Origin: UBA1127 sp034422455 | GTDB taxonomy: Bacteria > Chloroflexota > Dehalococcoidia > Lucifugimonadales > UBA1127 | DNA: 64,000 nt | Reading direction: 5' to 3' | Assembly (NCBI GenBank): GCA_034422455.1 | Contig: DAOUJQ010000004.1 | Span: forward strand, 1-64,000 | Shown: in pieces, positions 24,898 to 33,978 of the stretch | How positions within the stretch are numbered: the stretch's first letter is position 1 | Layout: each line of letters starts with the position of its first letter | Program-made: the position numbers and the translations under genes | Notes under the pieces: model-generated | What the model was told of the DNA's origin: nothing | Database searches by the model: none | The model's input: the letters and a program-made list of their open reading frames with translations, nothing else

Positions 24898-25997
24898 GTC
24901 GCGCCCCCCCGGTTGGCGATGCCGCCGTTCACCTTCGGCAGCACCTCATTCACCAGCAGATCCATCGACTGCCGCCACTGCGCCTCCGGCTGCCACTCGT
25001 GGCCCATGACCAGCAGCACGCCGAAGCCGCCCACGTACTCGTTCAGCTCGCTCAGCTTCTCCGCCACCTCGTCCGGCCCGCCCACGATCCAGACGTTGTC
25101 GCACATGAACTCCGCGTCGATGTCGCTGTCCGGCATGTCGGGGTCCGGCTTCAGCCCGTTCAGCCCGCGTACCTTGGGCAGCAGCCGCCGGAAGTACTGC
25201 GTGAAGTCCCGCCCCAGCACCCCGTCGATGGCCTCCTGCCGCGCCTTCTTGGTCGTCTCCCCCACGTACACCTCGCGGGCGATGCGCCACGTCGCGCGGT
25301 CCGCCGTGCGCCCTGCCTCCGCCGCGCCGGTCTCCACCGCGTCCCAGTGCGTCTTCAGGATGCGCCTGTGGGCGAGGTTGATGCTCATGGGGATCCACCC
25401 GCGAGCCCCGGCCAGCGTCAGCGTGTCCGACTTCTCCGACACGCCCGCCATGCCGATGGGCGGGTGCGGCAGCTGGTACGGCTTGACGTGGAAGCGCAGC
25501 GCGATGTCGTCCTGCGGCTCCGGCACGGTGAACTTCCAGTATTTCGACTCGTAGAGGCCGGGCTTGGGGTCCTCCCAGAGCTGCAGCACCAGCTCCACCG
25601 CCTCGCGCGTCATGCCCCGGTGCTCCCCCGTCGCCGGGACGAAGCCGAAGACGTCGAAGTCGCCCGGGAACCCGCCCGAGCCGACGCCCCAGTGGAAGCG
25701 GCCCTTCGCCATGTGGTCGAGCTGCGCCACCCGGTGCGCGATGACGAAGGGGTTGTGGTTGGGCATGCAGGTGACGCCCGTCCCCAGCACGATGTTCTCC
25801 GTCAGCGGCAGCGCCTGTGCGATGAACAGGTCCGGCGCCGGGATGTTCTCCCACGCCGTCGTGAAGTGCTCGCCTATCCACGCCTCCCGGTAGCCGAGCT
25901 TGTCCAGCGAGACGATCTGCTCGAGGTCGTCCTCCAGGGTTTGCGTGATGTTCGAGCCCGGCGGGTGCATGGGCATGGTGAAGTACCCGATCTCCAT
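24894..25997 (-). CDS. LLM-class flavin-dependent monooxygenase
   Basis: A 367-residue luciferase-like enzyme: MEIGYFTMPMHPPGSNITQT, KLGYREAWIGEHFTTAWENI, GTGVTCMPNHNPFVIAHRVA, GRFHWGVGSGGFPGDFDVFG and YQLPHPPIGMAGVSEKSDTL. The His pair in the MPNHNPFVIAHR region is typical of alkanal/limonene-type monooxygenases. Its stop overlaps the start of the MetE-like gene, forming a two-gene operon, perhaps oxygenation followed by thiol transfer or C1 handling (inference). Repeats fill the 271 bases upstream. Confidence 0.92.
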   Translation of the reverse strand: MEIGYFTMPMHPPGSNITQTLEDDLEQIVSLDKLGYREAWIGEHFTTAWENIPAPDLFIAQALPLTENIVLGTGVTCMPNHNPFVIAHRVAQLDHMAKGRFHWGVGSGGFPGDFDVFGFVPATGEHRGMTREAVELVLQLWEDPKPGLYESKYWKFTVPEPQDDIALRFHVKPYQLPHPPIGMAGVSEKSDTLTLAGARGWIPMSINLAHRRILKTHWDAVETGAAEAGRTADRATWRIAREVYVGETTKKARQEAIDGVLGRDFTQYFRRLLPKVRGLNGLKPDPDMPDSDIDAEFMCDNVWIVGGPDEVAEKLSELNEYVGGFGVLLVMGHEWQPEAQWRQSMDLLVNEVLPKVNGGIANRGGAT

Positions 25998-26029
25998 GAA
26001 ACGGCTCCTCCTCTATTGCAGCGGACTCC

Positions 26030-26237
26030 GTTCGCCCTGAGCTTGTCGAAGGGTCGCCCAGACCACCCAACTCGTCGTTCCCGCGCAGGCAGAGCCTGCC
26101 CCGGCGCAGGCCGGGGAACCCCGGCGTTCGCCCTACTCCCAACCTCGTCGCACCGGCGAAAGCCGGTGTCCAGGGGCGCGGGCAGCCAACCAAGGAGCCC
26201 GTTCACCCTGAGCCTGTCGAAGGGTCGAACGGGCTCC
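26030..26237. repeat. Repeat cluster with hairpin behind the hydrolase gene
   Basis: Family B units at 26030-26053 and 26201-26224, a GCAGGCAGAGCCTGCCCCGG-type palindrome near 26085-26118 and a family A variant at about 26150-26174. GGAGCCCGTTC (26194-26204) and GAACGGGCTCC (26227-26237) enclose the second family B unit in a perfect 11-bp stem and may act as terminator for the gene at 26269. Nothing coding is seen in 25998-26268. Confidence 0.8.
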
Positions 26238-26268
26238 CTGCACAAACTTTACGACTCGATGGCGTCAA

Positions 26269-27081
26269 CTACGACGTGAAAAAGTCCAGCACCAGCTTGT
26301 TGAACTCGTCTGCCTTCTCCGTCGGCACGGCGTGGCCGCACTCCAGCACCACAAGCTGCGCGCCGGGGATGTTGGCGGCCGTCGTCTCGCCCATCTCCAG
26401 GGCGTTGGTCTGGTCGTCCCTGCCCCAGATCACCAGCGTCGGCGCCTTGATGTGCTTCATGCGCCGCACCGTGTTGTACCGGGGGCGGGTCATCGGATCG
26501 GTCATGTGCTTCATGACCTTGGCGAAGGCCTCCCCGTGCTCCGGCAGGTCGATCTTCTTGATGAACGTCGCCGCCATCTCTTCCGGGTCCACCGTTCCGT
26601 CCGGGTAGCGCCGCTGCATCTGCTCGCGGATCGCCTCGGGCGTCGGCACCTTGAACTCGACCATGTTCTGCAGCGGGCGTGTCAGCGTTCCGCCGCCCGC
26701 CACGTTGACCAGCTTGTTGACGCGATCCGGGCTCTCGTATGCCAGCAACGTGACGATCCACCCGCCCATCGAGTGACCGACGAAGTTGGCCTTCTCGATG
26801 TCCAGCACGTCCATGAACTCGCGCACGTGGTCGACGAGGTAGGCGAAGGACATCTCCTGGTTGAAGACGTCGCCGAGCCCCCAGTTCAGGCAGTCGATGG
26901 CGAAGACGTGCAGCTTCTCCGACAGCGGCCCCATGGCCAGCGCCCAGTTCTCGCAACCGCTGTTCCAGCCCGCGCCGTGCAGCAGAATGGTGGGATAGCC
27001 CTCGCCAGCCTCCCAGTAGCGCGTCTTGCCGTGGCTCATCTCCAGGTACTTTTCCGTCCACACCTTCGCGACGGTGGTCAT
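26269..27081 (-). CDS. Alpha/beta-fold hydrolase
   Basis: A 270-residue protein from ATG 27081 with GGAGG 5 bases upstream (longer in-frame extensions read through a repeat and are rejected). The oxyanion region is LLHGAGWNSGCENW, the nucleophile elbow GHSMGG, the acid in VIWGRDDQTN and the catalytic His in LECGHAVPTEKADEF. It resembles meta-cleavage-product (C-C bond) hydrolases, which would suit the oxygenase-rich setting, but esterase activity is equally possible. Confidence 0.9.
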   Translation of the reverse strand: MTTVAKVWTEKYLEMSHGKTRYWEAGEGYPTILLHGAGWNSGCENWALAMGPLSEKLHVFAIDCLNWGLGDVFNQEMSFAYLVDHVREFMDVLDIEKANFVGHSMGGWIVTLLAYESPDRVNKLVNVAGGGTLTRPLQNMVEFKVPTPEAIREQMQRRYPDGTVDPEEMAATFIKKIDLPEHGEAFAKVMKHMTDPMTRPRYNTVRRMKHIKAPTLVIWGRDDQTNALEMGETTAANIPGAQLVVLECGHAVPTEKADEFNKLVLDFFTS

Positions 27082-27238
27082 AGCAACCTCCAACGATGAT
27101 TCCCCTGGGTCTTGCGCAATGATACCCGGACTCGGGGCGGATGCAACCCTGCGCCCCCCTTCCGTCGTTCCTGCGGAGGCAGGAACCCAGAGGGGCGAGG
27201 CGAGGAGGGGCCGTAGGGCCAACCCTTCTGACCTACCC

Positions 27239-27778
27239 CTACGCCCCAAACCACCCCTTCCCCGTGATCAGCCCCCGCAGGTACTCAATCTGCCCCGTGT
27301 GCTTCATCGTGTCCGAGCACACCCCCAGGATCGACCGCCACTTGGGTCTCGGCTCGCCCCGGCCCGGCATGTACTGGATCATCTCCTCCAGCTCCTCAGG
27401 CGACAGCGCGTTCACCCGCTCGATGAACGTCGTGTGCGCCGCCTCCGTGTACCCCCACAGCAGCTCCAGCGCCGGCCGGAACTCCGCCACCTGCTCCGAC
27501 GTGTCCCCGATGCCTGTGCGCTCCCCCGGTATCCCAAAGCGCTCGCACCAGCCGTCCCGGGTCCACACCTGCTCCTCGCCGGACACCAGCGACCCCTGGA
27601 AGTCCTTCCACCGGTTCATGTGCCACGCCAGCCACGCGATGTTGTTGGTGTCGTCCGTCGGCTGGTGGAAGACCTGCTCGTCCGTCAGCCCGTCGACGGC
27701 CCGCTTGAGCGACCCGTTGGCGTAGTCGAGCAGGATAGTTACGAAGTTGGGCACCGTGGCCGCGTTCATGTCGGTCAT
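27239..27778 (-). CDS. DinB-family protein
   Basis: About 179 residues from ATG 27778 (MTDMNAATVPNFVTILLDYA), preceded by GGGAGGT. The DinB/YfiT four-helix bundle is suggested by NNIAWLAWHMNRWKDFQGSL (first metal His region) and DTMKHTGQIEYLRGLITGKG (second His region). Such proteins bind divalent metal and often act as thiol-dependent transferases. No functional partner is obvious. Confidence 0.85.
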   Translation of the reverse strand: MTDMNAATVPNFVTILLDYANGSLKRAVDGLTDEQVFHQPTDDTNNIAWLAWHMNRWKDFQGSLVSGEEQVWTRDGWCERFGIPGERTGIGDTSEQVAEFRPALELLWGYTEAAHTTFIERVNALSPEELEEMIQYMPGRGEPRPKWRSILGVCSDTMKHTGQIEYLRGLITGKGWFGA

Positions 27779-27827
27779 CTCTACCTCCCGCTGGTAATGT
27801 TGCTGCTGCCCACTCGCCACACACCCT

Positions 27828-27853
27828 CATACCGGCAAATGCCGGTATCCAGG
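27828..27853. repeat. Family A repeat
   Basis: CATACCGGCAAATGCCGGTA plus TCCAGG, in the short gap between two minus-strand genes. Confidence 0.85.
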
Positions 27854-27888
27854 AAGGCGGACTACAGCGAACACGACGGCGCTCCTTG

Positions 27889-29112
27889 CTATCCGGCGAG
27901 CGTATTCTCGCGTTCGGCGTCCGAGGTGTCTACAAGCCCGTCCTGGCCGCTGAACTCCCGGATCCGCATGACCGCCGCCCGCCGCCACAGCGAGTTGGCG
28001 ATGATGCCCCCGCCCGCCGCTGCCAGCATCACCGGCACGCCGACAAGGCTGCCAAGCCCGCCGATGAAGAACCCGCCCACCGCCGTGAAGGAGATCGCAA
28101 GGCTGTGAAGACTCACCGCTCGCCCGCGCATGTTTGACGGCGCCGCCAGCTGAAGGAGCACGCCCAGCGTCAGGTCGTAGACGTTCAGGAACCCCATCAC
28201 CGCACCGGCGAAGAGGACCGCGAAGGCCAGCGAGTAGGGAAGGGTGGGCGAGAGCGCAAACCCGATGAGCGCCACTCCGGCCGCAAGGGCGTTGAGGACG
28301 ATGAGCCGCTGCTTGTTGTGCCTGTCGCCGATCGCCGCCATGACCAGCGTCGCGATGAACATGCCGCCCCCGACGCCCGCGTTGATGTAGCCAAGCCCAA
28401 GGCCGCCCGCATCCAGCACGTTCTTGGCCATCACCGGCACCATCACCAGGAAGGAGAAGCCCAGGAACTCCATGACGACGCTGACGGTGAACAGCGTGCG
28501 CAGCGCGACGTTCGACGAGGCGTATTTCAGGCCGTCCAGCGTCTGCCGGATGAGCCGCCCGCCGCTCTCCTCCGTCACGCCCTTCACGCCGATGACCACC
28601 AGGAACGGGAGCGAGAAGAGCAGGCTGCCCGCGATGAGCGCGTAGGCCGCCCAGATTCCCACCCAGTCGATCATCGCCCCCGCGAGGATGCTGCCCGCCA
28701 CCATGACGGGCGTGTTCGCGATGCGCCACAGCGACACGCCGTTCACCAGCCGCTCCGGGCCCACCAGGTCGAAGACGAAGCGGTTGGTGGCGGTGAAGCG
28801 CGTCGCCCGCAGGCACCCCACGAAGAACGCCATGCCGATCGCCATCCACAGCTCCATGACGTCGAAGTAGACGGCGACCGCCGCGAGGACGGCCAGCGAG
28901 GAGCCGAGAATGCCCTCGATGAGCAGCACGTCGCGGCGCTGGAAGCGGTCGGCCAGCGCACCGGCAAACGAGGAGAAGAGCAGCTGCCCCGCGCCGAGAA
29001 CCAGGGCATAGATGCCCACCCAGAACTCGGAGTCGCTGGACAGCTCCAGCACCAGCCAGCCGTGGACGGCCATCCGCACGTTCATGTCCACGGCGGCAAA
29101 GGCGCTGTGCAC
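27889..29112 (-). CDS. MFS transporter, N-terminus probably frameshifted
   Basis: A 407-residue major facilitator read from a GTG at 29112: about eleven or twelve hydrophobic segments, ALADRFQRRDVLLIEGILG (loop 2-3 motif) and LQLAAPSNMRGRAVSLHSLA. The frame stays open upstream (FSHQSTFASFRQPGFKPFYV), which is typical MFS N-terminus, but it has no ATG or GTG before a TGA at about 29200. An ATG at 29206 in the next frame would join it if the run of five G (bases 29184-29188, C on plus) were one shorter. Substrate unknown. Confidence 0.88.
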   Translation of the reverse strand: MHSAFAAVDMNVRMAVHGWLVLELSSDSEFWVGIYALVLGAGQLLFSSFAGALADRFQRRDVLLIEGILGSSLAVLAAVAVYFDVMELWMAIGMAFFVGCLRATRFTATNRFVFDLVGPERLVNGVSLWRIANTPVMVAGSILAGAMIDWVGIWAAYALIAGSLLFSLPFLVVIGVKGVTEESGGRLIRQTLDGLKYASSNVALRTLFTVSVVMEFLGFSFLVMVPVMAKNVLDAGGLGLGYINAGVGGGMFIATLVMAAIGDRHNKQRLIVLNALAAGVALIGFALSPTLPYSLAFAVLFAGAVMGFLNVYDLTLGVLLQLAAPSNMRGRAVSLHSLAISFTAVGGFFIGGLGSLVGVPVMLAAAGGGIIANSLWRRAAVMRIREFSGQDGLVDTSDAERENTLAG

Positions 29113-29368
29113 GTAGAAGGGCTTGAAGCCCGGCTGCCGGAAGGAGGCGAACGTCGACTGGTGCGAGAAGAGTCTCAGAAGTGCCCCCGGAGTGAGAGTG
29201 CTTCATTCGATGGTAACATAAGCGCTGAGTCACCCTGCCGCGCCGGGGCGATGCGGCGCCACTTTTGCAATCCGCGTTGTCCGCGTACGGTGCATGTAGT
29301 ACCGTGAGAGTGCCTGGACATTCCGCGGCCGTTCATGGCTGCGTCAACTCGTGTGGAGGGACAACCTG

Positions 29369-30595
29369 ATGGGCAAGACGCTGTGCATCTCGGCGGACTC
29401 CCACGTGGTTGAGCCGCCGGAGCTCTTCGAGCCCCTCAAGGCGAAATACGGAGACCGCGCCCCTCAGATAGTGAATACGAGCAAGCTCTCCGGCCCGCAG
29501 TTGGCGCTCGGCAACGGCAAGCGCTCATTCCCCATCGGCGTGTTCTTCCAGACGGAGACCGACTTCAGTTCCGATGAGTCCATCACGTCACTGCGCCGCG
29601 GCTACGATCTCGCCCGGCCCGGCTGCTACGACGTGGCGGAGCGGGTCAAGGACCAGGACCACGACGGCGTCGACGCCGAGGTGCTCTACCCCAGCATCCT
29701 GTTCTTCGTCTACCAGCTGGACGACGTGAACGTGGTGCAGGACACCTTCGCCGCATACAACGACTGGGTGACCGCCTATTGCAAGCCCGCGCCCAACCGG
29801 CTATTTGCGTTGGGAGCGCTCCAGCTCCGCGACCTGGACCTGGCCATAAAGGAGATGGAGCGGGCCAAGGCCATGGGCCATGTGGGCGTGTGTATTCCCG
29901 CCACCGCGCCGCCGGACATGCTCTACGCCGACAAGTGGTACGACAAGTTCTGGGCCGCCGCCCAGGACCTGGAGATGCCGCTGGCAATGCACGAGTACAC
30001 GGGCGCGACGCCGGACCACGGCCTTGCGCCTCGCCCGCGCATCAGCCGCGCCAACCGGCCGATGGCCTTCGCCGGGATGGCCATGACCATCGCAGACATC
30101 ATCCAGTCGGGCGTCTGCGAGCGGTTCCCGGGGCTGAAGTTCGTGGTGACGGAGTTTGAGACCGGCTGGATTGCCCACGTGCTCAGGAGGCTGGACTGGG
30201 CCTACTACCGCACCGGCGAGCGCATCTACGGCCTGCCCCGGCTGCCGAGCTCCTACTGGCACACCAACTTCTACGCCACCTTTGAGGACGACCCCCTCGG
30301 CATCCTGACCCGCGACTACGTTGGCGTGAACACGCTCATGTGGGGCAGCGACTACCCCCACGGCGACTCTATCTTCCCCCACTCCAGGCAGGTGCTCAGC
30401 GAGATCCTCGACCCGTGCAACGAGGACGAGCGCTGGCGGATGACGGTGAAGAACGTCGTGGACCTCTACAAGCTGCCGTTCGAGTTGGAGGGGCCCCAGC
30501 AGGCGATGATGAACCACGTCCCGGCGCCGGAAGTGAAGACCTGGCGCGACGCCCTGCCGCTCACCCAAGTCGACATCACGACACCCGCGCACTAG
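29369..30595 (+). CDS. Amidohydrolase-2 family metal-dependent hydrolase
   Basis: A 408-residue TIM-barrel hydrolase/decarboxylase of the ACMSD-like amidohydrolase 2 group, from ATG 29369 (GGAGGG upstream). Metal ligands: D-x-H in CISADSHVVEPPEL, His in PLAMHEYTGATPDH, and the Asp in MWGSDYPHGDSIFPHSR. Family members act on aromatic or cyclic acids, which fits the surrounding oxygenase genes. It is a single gene, convergent with the cupin gene across a composite repeat. Confidence 0.92.
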   Translation: MGKTLCISADSHVVEPPELFEPLKAKYGDRAPQIVNTSKLSGPQLALGNGKRSFPIGVFFQTETDFSSDESITSLRRGYDLARPGCYDVAERVKDQDHDGVDAEVLYPSILFFVYQLDDVNVVQDTFAAYNDWVTAYCKPAPNRLFALGALQLRDLDLAIKEMERAKAMGHVGVCIPATAPPDMLYADKWYDKFWAAAQDLEMPLAMHEYTGATPDHGLAPRPRISRANRPMAFAGMAMTIADIIQSGVCERFPGLKFVVTEFETGWIAHVLRRLDWAYYRTGERIYGLPRLPSSYWHTNFYATFEDDPLGILTRDYVGVNTLMWGSDYPHGDSIFPHSRQVLSEILDPCNEDERWRMTVKNVVDLYKLPFELEGPQQAMMNHVPAPEVKTWRDALPLTQVDITTPAH

Positions 30596-30704
30596 CGACC
30601 AGCCACCCCCATACCGGCGAACGGCCCTGCGACCTCTACCGACACACCCGTCGTTCCTGCGCAGGCAGGAACCCAGAGGGGACGGCCCCACCCCGCCCCC
30701 TCCC

Positions 30705-31082
30705 CTCATACCGGCGCATGGCCCCCCGTACCCCGATACGGGGCCGGTATCCAGAACCTGCCCCTGCGCAGGCAGGGGAACCCCGCACCCAACGAAGCCC
30801 GCAACCCCGTTCCATCGTCTCTCTCGTAGGGGCGACCCTTGTGGTCGCCCATCCCGCCGATAGGCGGGACCCCCGCACCCACCCCCCTGCCACTACCCCC
30901 TCGCGCGAACCCCCTCCTCCCCGCTACCCTCACCCCATGCACAGCCACCACAACAGCACAACCGCCCCGCACATCGCCCCGCGAAGGCTGGCCGGGAATT
31001 GTTCCCCCCTGATGAAAAATTTTTCGTCTTGTATCTGCAACGTGCCAACGCAGCTTCAACACGAAAAACAAAACAATTCCCC
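30705..31082. repeat. Composite long repeat, copy 2
   Basis: Same order as 20212-20597: broken family A unit with CCCCGTACCCCGATACGGGG, family C hairpin (30826-30850), GCCGATAGGCGGGAC, CACC/CCACAAC tract and the 89-bp hairpin element. The preceding 30596-30704 holds partial family A and GTTCCTGCGCAGGCAGGAAC units. No gene is seen in 30596-31098. Confidence 0.9.
30994..31082. repeat. 89-bp hairpin element, copy 2
   Basis: Nearly identical to 20509-20597, the visible difference being an A/T change in the A-T run. In this copy TTTTTCG matches the opposite CGAAAAA arm better, hinting at selection on pairing. Confidence 0.85.
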
Positions 31083-31098
31083 GGCGCTCTCCTCACCC

Positions 31099-31497
31099 CT
31101 ATGCCGCGCCTCGTGCAGGCCACTTGCCCGCCACCGGGTACGCCTCCTCCGCGCCGGGCCACGGCGGCATCGTCGCGATGAGGAAGCGCAGCGGCTCATC
31201 CCCCGTGTTGCGGAACTGGAAGCGCACCCCCGTAGGTATGTCGAGGCACACCCCCGGCCCGACCGCCAGCGTCTCCTCCGACGTCCCGTCGCTCCGCCAC
31301 ATCTCCCCCGTGCCGCTCAGGAAGTACCAGATCTCTTCGATGGCCCGGTGCGCGACCGCTCCCGAGGTTGCTCCGGGCGGCAGCGTGAAGTGGTTCACCT
31401 CGCCCCGCTCCCCGCGCAGCAGGAACCGCACCTCGGACCCGTCCGGCGCCGTCGTGTCGACATTTTCGCCCAGCTGTGTGTGCCGAAACTCCGGCAT
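31099..31497 (-). CDS. Cupin-domain protein
   Basis: A 132-residue single-domain cupin from ATG 31497 (MPEFRHTQLGENVDTTAPDG). Cupin motif 1 is in AVAHRAIEEIWYFLSGTGEM and motif 2 in DIPTGVRFQFRNTGDEPLRF. The second motif lacks the usual His, so metal binding is uncertain. The longer open frame upstream encodes FDRLRANG, the translation of a family B repeat, and is not the real start. Confidence 0.87.
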   Translation of the reverse strand: MPEFRHTQLGENVDTTAPDGSEVRFLLRGERGEVNHFTLPPGATSGAVAHRAIEEIWYFLSGTGEMWRSDGTSEETLAVGPGVCLDIPTGVRFQFRNTGDEPLRFLIATMPPWPGAEEAYPVAGKWPARGAA

Positions 31498-31530
31498 GAA
31501 GCACCTCTGCAATGAGTCCAAATCATCACC

Positions 31531-31554
31531 GTTCGCCCTGAGCCTGTCGAAGGG
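31531..31554. repeat. Family B repeat upstream of the cupin gene
   Basis: GTTCGCCCTGAGCCTGTCGA plus AGGG lies 33 bases before the cupin start, inside its likely leader. Confidence 0.8.
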
Positions 31555-31628
31555 CCCCGCCACACGCTGACACCGCCCCATTGCCCCTGCGCATCGCGCT
31601 TCACTAACCTCCTTGCAAGGAGGACATC

Positions 31629-32030
31629 ATGGAATACCTGGCCGACGCGAAAGGACAGTCAATGGACAGGCTCACCGATGAAGGTGCAGCCCCCGCCTCT
31701 CAGGAACAGCCTGAGAAGCGCCGCAAGACCGGCGGCCGCCGCAAGAAGCGCCGCGGCGCCCCCTTGGGCAACCAGAACGCCCGGAAGCACGGCTACTACT
31801 CAAAGCTTCTGACCCCGGAGCAGATCAGGCGACTGCCGAGGGCCAGGGCCACGGACGGCTTTGACGAGGAGGTCGCCCTCATGCGCCTCATGATGGGCAC
31901 GCTTATGGGCCAATCGGACCGCAATTTCACGCTCCTCGTTCGCGCAATGGGCACGTTTAGCCGCATGATCAGCAATACAAACCGAATCCGTTCCAGCCTC
32001 AAACGGATAGGGATTGATTCTTCACTTTGA
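31629..32030 (+). CDS. Small basic protein with GNQNARKHG motif
   Basis: A 133-residue protein with AAGGAGG upstream. It has an acidic N-terminus, a very basic stretch (RRKTGGRRKKRRGAPLGNQN) and ARKHGYYSKLLTPEQIRRL, then two helices ending RMISNTNRIRSSLKRIGI. The P-L/K-GNQNARKHG motif recurs in small proteins of uncertain role, some near phage packaging genes; DNA binding is plausible. No phage genes are nearby. Confidence 0.7.
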   Translation: MEYLADAKGQSMDRLTDEGAAPASQEQPEKRRKTGGRRKKRRGAPLGNQNARKHGYYSKLLTPEQIRRLPRARATDGFDEEVALMRLMMGTLMGQSDRNFTLLVRAMGTFSRMISNTNRIRSSLKRIGIDSSL

Positions 32031-32118
32031 AGATTTTTTGTTCCTCTTGTTCGTTACCATGGCTATGGCTGGCGCAACCGGTGGAGGTGTAACGCCTGCG
32101 TCGCCGCCGGGCAATGCC

Positions 32119-33741
32119 CTACAGGTCCAGGATGTTGCCCTTGGCGTCCACGTCCAGCGCCCGCGGCGTCCCCGGCAGCCCCGGCATGGTGACGATGTTC
32201 CCCGCGATGGGGTAGATGAACCCTGCGCCCACCGACGCCCGCACGTCGTTCACCTCGAAGGTGTACCCGGACGGCCGCCCCCGCAGCGACGCCTGGTGCG
32301 AGATGGAGGCGTTGGTCTTGGCCATGCACACGGGCAACCCGCCCCATCCGTTGGCCTCGAAGCCGCGCAGGGTCCGCTGCGACGCCGCGCTCCAGCTCAC
32401 GTCGTCGGCGTTGTACACGGTCTTGGCCAGCGCCAGCACCTTGTCCTGGATGGACGCGTCGGCCGGGTAAAAGTAGCTGATTTCCGGGTCAGGCCCCTCG
32501 GTCGCCTCGATGAGCGCCTCCGCCAGCTCGATGCCGCCGGCGCCGCCCTCGGCGAACACCCGGCTCTCCACGGCGGCATAGGCGCCCGCCTCCTCGCAGC
32601 CGCGCTTGACGATGTCCGTCTCCTCCGGCGTGTCGGTGGGGAAGTAGTTGACCGCCACCACAACCGGCAGGCCCGTGGCGCGCACGACGCCGATGAGGTG
32701 GGTCAGGTTCTCCATGCCGCGCTGCACCGCCTCGACGTTGGGCGCGTCCAGCTCGCGCACGGGCACGCCGCCGTGGTACTTCACGGCGCGCACGGTGGCG
32801 ACGAGCACGGCGGCGCTCGGCTCCAGGCCGTTGAACCGCGCCTTGATGTGCATGAACTTCTCGAATCCCAGGTCCGCGCCGAAGCCGGCCTCGGAGAGCA
32901 CGTAGTCGGCGTACCCCAGCGCCAGCCTGTCCCCCACGACCGAGCTGCAGCCATGCGCGATGTTGCCGAAGGGGCCTGCGTGGACGATGACCGGTTGCCC
33001 CTCCGTGGTCTGCACTAGGTTGGGCAGGATGGCGTGCCGCAGCAGCGACATGAGGGACCCCACGGCGTTGACGTCGGTTGCCGTCACCGGCTCGTTCTGC
33101 TCCGTGTAGCCGACGACGACGCGACCCAGCCGCTCCCGGAGGTTCTCCAGGTCGCGGGCAAGGGCCAGGATGGCCATGATCTCGGAGGCGGTGACGATGT
33201 CGAAGCCCGTCTCGCGGATGGGTGCGTTCGCAGAGCCGCCGAGCCCCGAGACAATGCTCCTGAGGGCGCGGTCCTCGACGTCCGTGACCCGTCGCCAGCT
33301 GATGCGCTCGGGCCGGAAGCCGGGGACCTGGCCCCGCTGTGCCGCGTTGTCGGTCAGCGCGGCCAGCAGGTTGTGGGCGGAGCCGACGGCGTGGGCATCG
33401 CCGGTGAAATGGATGTTGACCTCGTCCTGCGGCTCCACCAGCGAGAGGCCCCCGCCCGTGCCGCCGCCCTTGATGCCGAAGATCGGCCCCAGCGACGGCT
33501 CGCGCAGCGTGGCGACCACGTTCTTGCCGAGCCGCCCCATCGCCTGCGTCAGGCCGACCGTCGTCGTGGTCTTGCCCTCGCCCGCGGGCGTCGGCGTGAT
33601 GCCCGTCACAACGACGAGCTTGCCCCGCTTTCCGTCCTCGCGGATGGCTTCCAGCGGTATCTTCGCCTTGTAGTGGCCCTGTGGAATGATGGCTGCCGTG
33701 TCCAGTCCAAGACCCTCGGCGACTTCCGCAATCGGCTTCAT
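32119..33741 (-). CDS. fhs: Formate-tetrahydrofolate ligase
   Basis: A 540-residue enzyme that joins formate to tetrahydrofolate with ATP. P-loop-like TPTPAGEGKTTTTVGLTQAM near residue 50, GGGTGGGLSLVEPQDEVNIH and VHAGPFGNIAHGCSSV are diagnostic. Length is within the usual range. It is divergent from metF across 237 bases containing an inverted repeat. It feeds C1 units as 10-formyl-THF towards methylene-THF and then MetF. Confidence 0.96.
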   Translation of the reverse strand: MKPIAEVAEGLGLDTAAIIPQGHYKAKIPLEAIREDGKRGKLVVVTGITPTPAGEGKTTTTVGLTQAMGRLGKNVVATLREPSLGPIFGIKGGGTGGGLSLVEPQDEVNIHFTGDAHAVGSAHNLLAALTDNAAQRGQVPGFRPERISWRRVTDVEDRALRSIVSGLGGSANAPIRETGFDIVTASEIMAILALARDLENLRERLGRVVVGYTEQNEPVTATDVNAVGSLMSLLRHAILPNLVQTTEGQPVIVHAGPFGNIAHGCSSVVGDRLALGYADYVLSEAGFGADLGFEKFMHIKARFNGLEPSAAVLVATVRAVKYHGGVPVRELDAPNVEAVQRGMENLTHLIGVVRATGLPVVVAVNYFPTDTPEETDIVKRGCEEAGAYAAVESRVFAEGGAGGIELAEALIEATEGPDPEISYFYPADASIQDKVLALAKTVYNADDVSWSAASQRTLRGFEANGWGGLPVCMAKTNASISHQASLRGRPSGYTFEVNDVRASVGAGFIYPIAGNIVTMPGLPGTPRALDVDAKGNILDL

Positions 33742-33873
33742 CCAGTCCCTCCATTCGGCCGTCCGTGCCGCCGCTGGGCTACCCTTTCCGGCGCGCGGCG
33801 CAGATTGCCCCTGTATGCCCCTTGACGAGGTCTGCTGTGTGGCCCATGATAGTGCCGCTCTAGTATTCGTAAA

Positions 33874-33894
33874 TCCGCAGGTAACTTCTGCGGA
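33874..33894. promoter_or_regulatory. Inverted repeat between fhs and metF
   Basis: TCCGCAG-GTAACTT-CTGCGGA: 7-bp arms and a 7-base spacer in the divergent promoter region, followed by AT-rich sequence (GTTACAAT at about 33913). A regulator site is plausible. Nothing else is recognised in 33742-33978. Confidence 0.4.
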
Positions 33895-33978
33895 ACATTG
33901 CTGTGCAGTATGTTACAATGCCCGCTGGCCTTTGTGAAACAGGTATGTTCAGCTTCATGCTAATCGAGGGATGAGCAC

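Noticed and set aside
31629..32030. Prophage remnant
   Set aside because: The GNQNARKHG motif occurs in some phage-associated small proteins, but no terminase, portal, capsid or integrase gene is nearby.
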